Assembly: GCF_019263745.1 (NCBI RefSeq)
Contig: NZ_CP077107.1
Span: 1,364,001-1,428,000 of the forward strand
DNA from: Methanospirillum hungatei
GTDB lineage: Archaea > Halobacteriota > Methanomicrobia > Methanomicrobiales > Methanospirillaceae
Length of the DNA stretch: 64,000 nt
Direction of reading: 5' to 3'
Shown here: piece by piece, positions 57,419 through 64,000 of the stretch
Layout of the letters: each line of letters opens with the position of its first letter
Position numbering within the stretch: the stretch's first letter is position 1
Made by a program: the position numbers and the translations under genes
Notes under the pieces: generated by a model
Seen by the model: the letters and a program-made list of their open reading frames with translations, nothing else
Database searches by the model: none
What the model was told of the DNA's origin: nothing

Positions 57419-60400
57419 TTATTCCAATTCAACCTCAAACTCCTGTTTCAGAAGGTCCTTTACCTTCTTGTCCAGGGAATCACGTACCTGATCCCAGTCA
57501 CCTGTTGAAACAATCCGTTTCTTTTGAATGAAATCAGCGACCTTAATCTTTTCGAGTTTTGTTTCTCGCACTCCAGGAAAGGGATCAGGATGACGTCTTT
57601 TATACTCATCTTCCAGTTTATTAATAATCCCTAGTTGAAGACCAGATATCCTCCCGGCCAGGACTGCCAGAGTTACAGGATGTGTCTCCGCATCAATCAT
57701 CTGTGAGCATTTCCCAAGGTCAGTAAGCAACCCTTCTACAAATTCTTCTTCAATTTGAAGACCTTTTGCCTTGTCAATGACCACAGAACGTATCTCAAAA
57801 GCAGCATCCCTCGCTTTTTCCTTCCAATCTACAATCAGTTCACGAAGGGCAAGATCTGCCTTGTTTTTACCATCGATAAGACCAGACCAGACAGTAGGAT
57901 CAACTACTTTCCTGGCTTGAGTCGCTTCTTTATACCGTGAAACAAACTCATCAATCTCCGGTTTTTCAGTTGCATAATGTAATATTCCCTCAAGCGTTTG
58001 TACAAATTCTTTCAAATCGACAAAGGTTGCTCCATGCTTGGTATGAAATGTAGCATATTCATGAACTGCCTTATATCCCTGGGAAAGAAGATCCTGGTTC
58101 TTTACAATCTCAATCACACGTTGACTGGGAATTGTAATCGAAAAAACATCATCAAAAGCGATAAGCCCTTCAGAAAAAGTCGTGGGTATGGGAAGGCCTG
58201 AACCTGATGCCCAAATTTTTACTGGTTTTGCAAGAGAGGTTACACTCTGATATATCTCATCAAAAGCAGCATAAATTGCAGGAGCGGTCTCATCAATATT
58301 CTTCTTTTTGGTTAATTGAATCAGGAATTTTCGAGCGGTAGTAACATCAGCAGTATCAACCTCTCCGGCAGGTGCAATACTTGAAGAATCAAATTTTGTT
58401 TTAATACGGAGAGCTTCAAGTAATTCTGGATCATCCAGATTTCTAAAGGGTCGGTTTCCAATACTAATTTCTATACGACCTTCTCTAACAAGAGCTGCAA
58501 CAGCCACTCTGATTGCATTCGAGTCCCATCCATAGGGAGGTTCTTCAAACTGTTTCATCAGGGCTTTTCCAGTTACTTTCCGTCCTTGCATATACTCTGA
58601 ACGAAGATACCCTGAAACCTCACTTAATAAAGCTGCGTGTTCATTCAGGGTTGAAGAGCCGATATCATAGACATTCAGATCTCGGACATCAGCATTTGAT
58701 GCTCCTTTTCCTGAAACTACATCACGAATAGCCTTTTGGTCATCTTTCACCCGAACTGCAACACGATCATACTGAGTATAAATGCTCTTCAGTTGATCTC
58801 CACATAAAGAACGGAGAGCATCCCCAGGTTTCATCCCTGTTTTTTGTGGAATCGGAATTTTTGCTCCACGAAATATCAGAGTGCCTCCGGCAAGACCTGT
58901 TGCAAGATCATCCATAACTGCACGACGAAGTTTTTTGAGGTCATTTTCTTCACGTTCCCGAGCGAGCTTTCGTGCCTCCTCAGATTTTGAGGAATCACCT
59001 CTCCAATTCTCTGCAACAGTCTTCATAGCAAGATATCTGGTAAGATTCTGCTCCAGCTCCTGAACACGTCCTGAAACAACAAAAAGAGTATTCTGCGATG
59101 TCAAACTGTTTTGGACAATAGAATCTTCCTTTTGTGCCACTCTTCCATATGGTGTAATCAGATCAAGAGTTACACTTCCACTCGTACCGGTAACCGGGGT
59201 ATGATCAATGATAAGGGTAAACGGAAATCTGTTACCCAGATACTCAAGAGTTGCGATTCCAAGCCATTCGACATATGGTTCCTTCCCATCACCTTTCACG
59301 AAATATTTAGTCAGACCCTTTTCCTTATCAGTCGGGTCCATGGTCATAAGAGATGCAACTTCCTCTTCAAAAGAACGCTTTTCTCCGGTAAGATATTCAT
59401 ATTCATCTCCGGATTTTGCAACGAGTTTTGCATCTTGAAGAACTGCCAGTTCTTGTTCTACTCTGGCTTCTATTTGTGGAAGATCTTCTTCAATATCTGA
59501 AGCGAGTAGGCGGGATATATTTCCTAAAGAGCGGGGTATATAGGGAAGCTCTCGAACAAGGTAAAGAACTTCAGCAACCTGCCTGGTAAGTTCAGAACCT
59601 CCGGTTTTGGATACAATCCTCATGATATCAGATTTCACATCAGGACTGATCTCCGACCCCTCTAGATTATAATAAAATTCATCAAATGAAACCATGGGTC
59701 TGACTTCAGAATGAAGGTAAGGCCTTCTTCCGGCTTTCAATATCCCATGTACAATGCCAAGGAGGGTTCTTGTCGAACCACTCATCTGTTCTCCATGACC
59801 ACCCTTCGAACGAATGGACTTTACAATTTCAGGGATGAGGTGAATCTGATAGGGAAAAAAGGGATAATATTTAATAAATGAGGTATCTGTGCAATCAGGA
59901 AGTTTTTGATTTGTATTCGCAAGTTCGCCAATACTCCTGAGACCTCCTCCACGTCTTGAATATACATCAGCAAGTAATTTCTCTCCACCATGATTCTTTT
60001 TTAGAAGTCGTTCTTCAAGAACCAACTCGATGTTCTCTGTCGTGAGAGTGGGTTTTATCCAGAATCTTCCTGCAATTTTTTTCATCTCGGTGTCAAGTGC
60101 TCGAGCTTCAGCATAGATAGCACCCATATCTCCATGGGTTGTTACTATCGCCATAATCTTCCCCTGACCCTTAATCGCTAATTCTTCAATAAATGCCTGA
60201 ACTGCAGATAATCTTCCTTTGTTAGCTTCTATCCATTGTCCCGTTTCATCAAGTACCCAGAGAAGCCGTTGTGGTTGCCCTGGATGTTGTAGCTCTTTAC
60301 GTTTGAGATATGCAAGACATTCCTGAACTAAAAAGGCGACATTAACCAGTTCTTCGCGTTCAGCTCGTTGAAGAGATTCTTTTAAAGAATCGGCGTTTGG

Positions 60401-61063
60401 AAAATTCTCCGGAAGCAGGGTACAAGCAGCCTCATAAAAATATTTGAGGAAGAAGGTAGGATTCTTCCTGATATCTTCCCATTTTTTTCCGGATAAGGTT
60501 TCTACTAATTGGTGGAGGTCATCCAGTTTTCCTGAACGGTCAACTTCAGCCTCAATTACTCTTGCATAAGTTAGATTTGTACAATATCCCCGCGACCAAT
60601 AAAACTGCGAAAGAAGAAGATGGGCCAGATCATGCTTTTTTGCATCCTGTATGGTATTCAGGTTGAATGCAAGGACTTCAGTATCACACTGATTCATGAG
60701 CTTTAAACTGCGGATTATTGAATCACGGTAGTTTGATCCTGTTGTAATCCTGCTCTCAAATCGCTCACACGCTGTCACACCCTTGATTATCTGATTCTCA
60801 GAAAGTAAGCCCATTATTTTTGCAAGATGAGACTTTCCAGATCCAAAGTATCCAGATATCCAAACACCCACTTCTGTGGTGTCTTTTCTGAATGAATCGG
60901 TATAATGATCGAGAAATTCATCTAATATTTTCTCGATAAGAGGAGTTACAACATAACTACCAATCTCTGCAGCAAGTTTGGTTTCATCTCCCTTTTCTGC
61001 AACCTTAATTACAGCTTCAATTTTATCCGATATTGGAATTTCAAAAATTTCCTCGATTTTCAT
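57419..61063 (-). CDS. brxC: BREX protein BrxC, large P-loop ATPase
   Basis: A 1214-residue BrxC, the ATPase of type 1 BREX. The N-terminus MKIEEIFEIPISDKIEAVIKV matches the family; Walker A is GYFGSGKSHLAK near residue 75; the rest is a mix of helical and alpha/beta regions. It is required with BrxB, PglX and PglZ for methylation and defence. It follows brxB by 11 nt. Confidence 0.94.
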   Translation of the reverse strand: MKIEEIFEIPISDKIEAVIKVAEKGDETKLAAEIGSYVVTPLIEKILDEFLDHYTDSFRKDTTEVGVWISGYFGSGKSHLAKIMGLLSENQIIKGVTACERFESRITTGSNYRDSIIRSLKLMNQCDTEVLAFNLNTIQDAKKHDLAHLLLSQFYWSRGYCTNLTYARVIEAEVDRSGKLDDLHQLVETLSGKKWEDIRKNPTFFLKYFYEAACTLLPENFPNADSLKESLQRAEREELVNVAFLVQECLAYLKRKELQHPGQPQRLLWVLDETGQWIEANKGRLSAVQAFIEELAIKGQGKIMAIVTTHGDMGAIYAEARALDTEMKKIAGRFWIKPTLTTENIELVLEERLLKKNHGGEKLLADVYSRRGGGLRSIGELANTNQKLPDCTDTSFIKYYPFFPYQIHLIPEIVKSIRSKGGHGEQMSGSTRTLLGIVHGILKAGRRPYLHSEVRPMVSFDEFYYNLEGSEISPDVKSDIMRIVSKTGGSELTRQVAEVLYLVRELPYIPRSLGNISRLLASDIEEDLPQIEARVEQELAVLQDAKLVAKSGDEYEYLTGEKRSFEEEVASLMTMDPTDKEKGLTKYFVKGDGKEPYVEWLGIATLEYLGNRFPFTLIIDHTPVTGTSGSVTLDLITPYGRVAQKEDSIVQNSLTSQNTLFVVSGRVQELEQNLTRYLAMKTVAENWRGDSSKSEEARKLAREREENDLKKLRRAVMDDLATGLAGGTLIFRGAKIPIPQKTGMKPGDALRSLCGDQLKSIYTQYDRVAVRVKDDQKAIRDVVSGKGASNADVRDLNVYDIGSSTLNEHAALLSEVSGYLRSEYMQGRKVTGKALMKQFEEPPYGWDSNAIRVAVAALVREGRIEISIGNRPFRNLDDPELLEALRIKTKFDSSSIAPAGEVDTADVTTARKFLIQLTKKKNIDETAPAIYAAFDEIYQSVTSLAKPVKIWASGSGLPIPTTFSEGLIAFDDVFSITIPSQRVIEIVKNQDLLSQGYKAVHEYATFHTKHGATFVDLKEFVQTLEGILHYATEKPEIDEFVSRYKEATQARKVVDPTVWSGLIDGKNKADLALRELIVDWKEKARDAAFEIRSVVIDKAKGLQIEEEFVEGLLTDLGKCSQMIDAETHPVTLAVLAGRISGLQLGIINKLEDEYKRRHPDPFPGVRETKLEKIKVADFIQKKRIVSTGDWDQVRDSLDKKVKDLLKQEFEVELE

Positions 61064-61074
61064 AAGTACCCCCC

Positions 61075-61647
61075 CTACAATAAATCTCCCCGATACATAA
61101 GCTCATCAATTCGATTTAAAAATCGATAATTGCGAGGACCAGTCACCATTCCTGGAATAGGAACAATAATGGGACAATTAAGTTTTGCCTGCTCATCATT
61201 CCACAAACTTTGCATGAGCATAAATGGCCCGGCAGCAGGGAAAAGAGCGGTAATCCCATCAATAATTATTACAGGTTTTCCTTCTGAAGAAACAGAGGAT
61301 GCGTTTCTCACAGCACTCTTAATCTCTTCTATCCACATTCTGCCAAGATCTGTTTTTGCATTCTCTGAGTTGTCAGGATCCGATAATTCCGTGATAATCG
61401 TCTCAATCCCTAAATCAGAAATAACATTTTGGGTAATCTCAACGATATCTACGAATCTGCCTTCAATATCTGGAGCCAATGCTTCGATTTGGATTTGCAA
61501 TTCTTTTTGAAAAGCTCGATCAACTTCAGGGGGATAAACTATAGCAAGAAACGGCACTCCAGTTTTATGCCCAATAAAATCATATCGAGTTTTAATTCTT
61601 TCTATTGCTTCTTCTATTTTCCATTTCCAATCTATTGTCGTTTCTAT
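61075..61647 (-). CDS. brxB: BREX protein BrxB with no usual start codon
   Basis: A DUF1788/BrxB protein. From the GTG at 61557 the frame gives 160 residues (PFLAIVYPPEVDRAF ... GRFVDIVEITQNVI ... PVIIIDGITALFPAAGPFMLMQSL). In the same frame about 30 more helical residues (IDWKWKIEEAIERIKTRYDF) lie upstream, which would bring it near the ~190 residues usual for BrxB. No ATG, GTG or TTG occurs there; only ATA (61647, overlapping the brxA stop, or 61635) or ACG could serve. The upper limit is therefore tentative. Confidence 0.8.
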   Translation of the reverse strand: METTIDWKWKIEEAIERIKTRYDFIGHKTGVPFLAIVYPPEVDRAFQKELQIQIEALAPDIEGRFVDIVEITQNVISDLGIETIITELSDPDNSENAKTDLGRMWIEEIKSAVRNASSVSSEGKPVIIIDGITALFPAAGPFMLMQSLWNDEQAKLNCPIIVPIPGMVTGPRNYRFLNRIDELMYRGDLL

Positions 61648-62438
61648 CCCTCCAACCAGGATTTGGGTGTTATTAATATCGAAGTTGTACCAGTCCGTTC
61701 AAATTGAATCGTTCCTTGTTGAGAAAGGAGATGAAGTTGATGTGAAACATCTTCAGGTGTCATTAAAAACATCCGCCAGGTAGGGTTATTGATTATTGTA
61801 TCTCCTCCATATCCTTCTTGAATTAAAATACGAAGAAGATGTGAAACTACCTGAAGAGATACAATAGGTTTTACTAGACTTTTTTTTACTTTTCCCTCGA
61901 AAAGACCGAAGTCTCGAAGAGAAGTTAATATCATTTGAGCCAGTAAATTTAAACTATTTTCAGTTAGTCTTTCAATCCGAGTATGCCCAACTCCAAAATG
62001 TTGAATGGCTACCATAAGATCTGCTTTTGATATTTGAAGGTCCTGATTTTCCCACCTGTTCCAAATATAATCTTGAATCAGCCGTGATGTTAATGAGTCT
62101 CGTAAAATATAATGTATCTGTAACATTTGGAGGAAATCAGAATCCCTTTCTCCTAGCTTAGCTGCAGAACAAATATCTGCTATTACCCACTCAGGTCTGC
62201 TTAAATAACGATATTGAATTACTTCCCAGAATCTTTCACGGGTTGTTCTGGCCTTTTGAGGAAACAATATCCCATCGGATGCTTTTTGTCGAACCTCTTT
62301 AATAGAAAGTCCTTCATATAATGCTGAAAAAACTAGCCAGTTTTCATGAATTAACGCACCTATCTGGTGTCGTGCACAATGAGGTGTTTCATCACGATAT
62401 GGTGATGAGAGTAAATTGTTAGTAATGTTTCGCTCCAA
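61644..62438 (-). CDS. brxA: BREX protein BrxA
   Basis: A 264-residue DUF1819/BrxA protein, mostly helical with an HTH-like fold in known structures, which binds DNA. It starts at a TTG at 62438 (MERNITNNLL), the first start in the frame; an AT-rich TATA-like AATATTTT lies about 20 nt upstream. First gene of the BREX operon; brxB overlaps its stop. Role in defence is known only as part of the system. Confidence 0.88.
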   Translation of the reverse strand: MERNITNNLLSSPYRDETPHCARHQIGALIHENWLVFSALYEGLSIKEVRQKASDGILFPQKARTTRERFWEVIQYRYLSRPEWVIADICSAAKLGERDSDFLQMLQIHYILRDSLTSRLIQDYIWNRWENQDLQISKADLMVAIQHFGVGHTRIERLTENSLNLLAQMILTSLRDFGLFEGKVKKSLVKPIVSLQVVSHLLRILIQEGYGGDTIINNPTWRMFLMTPEDVSHQLHLLSQQGTIQFERTGTTSILITPKSWLEG

Positions 62439-62549
62439 GGTCTTTATTTCTAAAAATATTCTATTATTGCCCTATAAGTTTTGTTATTTGGTAGTTACCT
62501 TTTGAAAATCTAATGGGTTTTGTTAATACTACCTGCAAATTCATTTTAT

Positions 62550-62828
62550 TTATGATGAACTATTAAATAAATCATTACATGCAATCCAGATTGGGAAAAA
62601 ATTATCATGTACTCCCATATCCATCCGGAACATCCTTAAAATCCCCCAAGGAGAGGGGTCAAGAATAGTAATCCTGAAGCTGCTTACCTTGTCAGCTATC
62701 ATTACATCAATGTTCAGTTCGAGATAACTCCGGATCCGTTCACTCCGATCCATATTGTCAGCTAACTGCGGTAAAGCTGTCACACCCGCTGTAACCTCAG
62801 CTGTCAGGTCTGACCAGATGATGTTCAT
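62550..62828 (-). CDS. Possible small protein or remnant sharing an N-terminus with a broken HTH gene
   Basis: From ATG 62828, 92 residues beginning MNIIWSDLTAEVTAGVTALP and running to DRSERIRSYLELNI. The first 37 residues match the copy at 63987, while the rest (VMIADKVSSFRITILDPSPW...) is unrelated to that copy. No domain is recognised. Intact but uncertain; it could be a truncated regulator fused to other sequence. Confidence 0.35.
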   Translation of the reverse strand: MNIIWSDLTAEVTAGVTALPQLADNMDRSERIRSYLELNIDVMIADKVSSFRITILDPSPWGILRMFRMDMGVHDNFFPIWIACNDLFNSSS

Positions 62829-62835
62829 GAGCACT
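62725..62835. repeat. Direct repeat copy A flanking hicAB
   Basis: About 110 bp, roughly 88 percent identical by eye to 63884-63993, including an almost exact 35-bp core. Both copies are in the same orientation and bracket the HicA-HicB genes. Confidence 0.8.
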
Positions 62836-63199
62836 TCAACGGAAATGCAGAGCAAAATGGGTGAGACTCTCATGGGAAGCCTGATACAAAAACCCACCCG
62901 GAGAGTGAGCGATATTAAACCAAGGTAGCGATCCCGGTAAAGGTGATGAGGACTCCCCACCCGAACGCCGAGGATGACCCCTGGACTTATTTCCCGGAGG
63001 ACCAGAGGGCCCGAAGATGAGGAGGGTATCAATACAGATCGGCCAGCACCAGACAAGAAGAGGATTAAATCGGCGAGGGCTGCTGATGAATGGAGATTTG
63101 AAAAGGAGAAGACGAAGGAACAGAGGGCGACGACGAGAGTGAGAACTCCGGCTCTTGCCGGGATGAGTGATCAAATTAGATAGGAAAAAAGTGTATGGA

Positions 63200-63430
63200 T
63201 TAGGCTTCAATTTGAGGTACTTGAATTCTTCCGATAATGAGATCATTTTCAACGGGGACTGGTTCGTGTTCTTCCATGAGACCTTCGATGTGGAGCTCGA
63301 TTGCCTCCTTGACGTTTATCATTGCTTCCTCTATTGATTCCCCTTGTGAGAAACATCCTGGCAATGTTGGGACTTCAACCCAATATCCTCCTTCTTCAGC
63401 TGGATGAATAATAATGGTATATTCAGTCAT
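63200..63430 (-). CDS. hicB: HicB-like antitoxin
   Basis: About 76 residues from MTEYTIIIHPAEEGG, with the partial RNase-H fold of HicB (GYWVEVPTLPGCFSQGESIEEAMINVKEAIELHI). The short form lacks the C-terminal DNA-binding domain of longer HicB proteins. It neutralises the HicA toxin just upstream; the genes abut with hicA first. Confidence 0.9.
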   Translation of the reverse strand: MTEYTIIIHPAEEGGYWVEVPTLPGCFSQGESIEEAMINVKEAIELHIEGLMEEHEPVPVENDLIIGRIQVPQIEA

Positions 63431-63431
63431 T

Positions 63432-63656
63432 TCAATCCTCAAGGTAATGTAAATATTCTTCTTCAGTTAGTCCGGCTTTACGGATTGATGCCTTTAGCAA
63501 TCCGGTTTTTATTTCACCAGATATTGGTATAGTTATTAGTTGTCCATTGGGCATTTTAATGTTAATGTGATCCCCTTTGCCCTTTCTGGGTATTCCACCC
63601 GCTTTATAGAAGCCTTTAATTGCTTCTTGGCCTTTCAAACCTTTTAGGTTCTTCAT
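63432..63656 (-). CDS. hicA: HicA-like mRNA interferase toxin
   Basis: A 74-residue HicA with double-stranded-RNA-binding-like fold; the catalytic His is in KGKGDHINIKMPNG, followed by LITIPISGEIKTGLLKASIRKAGL. It cuts mRNA when not bound by HicB. GGAG 5 nt before the ATG is a ribosome site. Confidence 0.9.
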   Translation of the reverse strand: MKNLKGLKGQEAIKGFYKAGGIPRKGKGDHINIKMPNGQLITIPISGEIKTGLLKASIRKAGLTEEEYLHYLED

Positions 63657-63665
63657 CTTACTCCT

Positions 63666-63682
63666 ATATTGTGGCGCAATAT
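63666..63682. promoter_or_regulatory. Inverted repeat upstream of hicA
   Basis: ATATTG-TGGCG-CAATAT lies 9 nt before the hicA start, in the promoter position, and could be an operator for autoregulation. HicB here has no obvious DNA-binding domain, so the reader would be another protein. Confidence 0.4.
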
Positions 63683-63770
63683 GTGTTTGATTTTCAAAGT
63701 AGTACTCAAACTGTTATGATTAGTGCGATTATTGCTCGGATATTATTTTCGCCGAATCTGATTATCGTTA

Positions 63771-63987
63771 TCACTCCTCCCCCTGTAACACCCTCATTTT
63801 ACTCAGGTGTCGTGAAGCTGTTTGCCTTGTTACCCCAATATTGCGGGCTATGTCAGCAGCCGCTCTCCGGATGCAGTTCTATTTAACTCCTGATCCGTTC
63901 ACTTCGATCCTCCTTGTCACTGAGCTGCGGTAAAGCTGTCACACCCGCTGTAACCTCAGCTCTCAGGTCTGACCGGATGATGTTCAT
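63771..63987 (-). pseudogene. Broken HTH regulator gene
   Basis: The frame starts at ATG 63987 (MNIIRSDLRAEVTAG...), stops at TAA 63883 after DRSERIRS, and the HTH part AADIARNIGVTRQTASRHLSKM lies in another frame ending at 63771. A stop and frameshift separate them. Joined, the parts give a roughly 70-residue regulator. The N-terminal part is copy B of the direct repeat. Confidence 0.6.
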
Positions 63988-63993
63988 CAGTAC
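63884..63993. repeat. Direct repeat copy B flanking hicAB
   Basis: Partner of copy A (62725-62835), in the same orientation. It codes for the N-terminus of the broken HTH gene and may extend past the window end. Confidence 0.8.
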
Positions 63994-64000
63994 TCCCATA

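Larger units (their letters stand above)
62439..63199. other. Region between brxA and hicB: degenerate repeat sequence
   Basis: About 760 bp with minus-strand open frames (62550-63056) and no recognised family. It contains copy A of a ~110-bp direct repeat (62725-62835), whose partner is at 63884-63993. The stretch 62840-63190 is rich in pyrimidines on the minus strand and holds only unlikely frames. It looks like decayed sequence. Confidence 0.5.

Noticed and set aside
58516-58530. Match to the tRNA-Gly 3' region (TTCGAGTCCC) as an attachment site
   Set aside because: Only about ten bases, inside brxC coding sequence; chance match.
62836-63252. ORFs of up to 138 residues across the region next to hicB
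   Set aside because: Composition is unlike proteins, overlapping frames on both strands are equally open, and no family is recognisable.

Overview
The window looks like a methanogenic archaeon of the order Methanomicrobiales, most like Methanospirillum; the genus is my inference, not proven by the sequence. The evidence: the 16S 3' end carries the anti-Shine-Dalgarno sequence, promoters are archaeal TATA boxes, and the genes include a thermosome, archaeal RPA-like proteins, deoxyhypusine synthase, TiaS, F420 ligase CofE, CbiZ, a chemotaxis receptor with CheW, and a C5-pathway tetrapyrrole operon suited to F430 and corrinoids.

Region by region. 1-3.3 kb: an rRNA operon on the minus strand (16S, tRNA-Ala, 5' part of 23S) with TATA boxes upstream. 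3.4-8.1 kb (minus): coiled-coil protein, smc, scpA. 8.2-11.9 kb (plus): glyA-folD-folP-like-cofE, joined by ATGA overlaps after glyA. 11.9-12.2 kb: a membrane peptide and a 46-residue zinc ribbon. 12.4-14.3 kb: secreted subtilase with a PKD domain. 14.3-16.7 kb: RPA-like OB-fold pair. 16.8-21.1 kb: cbiZ with a free-standing glycyl-radical-type domain, pyrF-dys, tiaS. 21.2-23.8 kb: HTH regulator and thermosome. 23.9-27.3 kb: cheW and a soluble REC-PAS-PAS-MCP receptor. 27.3-30.1 kb: CAP-domain protein, rimI, DUF1015 gene. 30.1-33.2 kb: three secreted cysteine-containing paralogs. 33.4-39.1 kb: a tight operon sirC-like-hemA-hemB-hemL-hemC-cobA without hemD. 39.2 kb: tRNA-Gly.

From about 39.3 kb to the end the window is accessory. 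After about 1 kb of gene-poor sequence comes a composite type 1 BREX anti-phage locus on the minus strand: brxA-brxB-brxC, then a toxin-antitoxin pair on the opposite strand, pglX, then an inserted block of five genes (AAA ATPase, cytoplasmic subtilase, dGTPase, HEPN-like protein, divergent TATA-binding protein), then pglZ, brxL, and two small PUA-like genes (EVE and DUF365-like). A HicA-HicB module follows, flanked by two copies of a ~110 bp direct repeat, one of them inside a broken HTH gene.

The most unusual content is the TATA-binding-protein paralog sitting 3 nt after a HEPN-like gene inside the BREX locus. Also notable are the AT-rich middle of pglX (likely swapped target-recognition region), brxB without a normal start codon, and the stand-alone glycyl-radical domain overlapping cbiZ.
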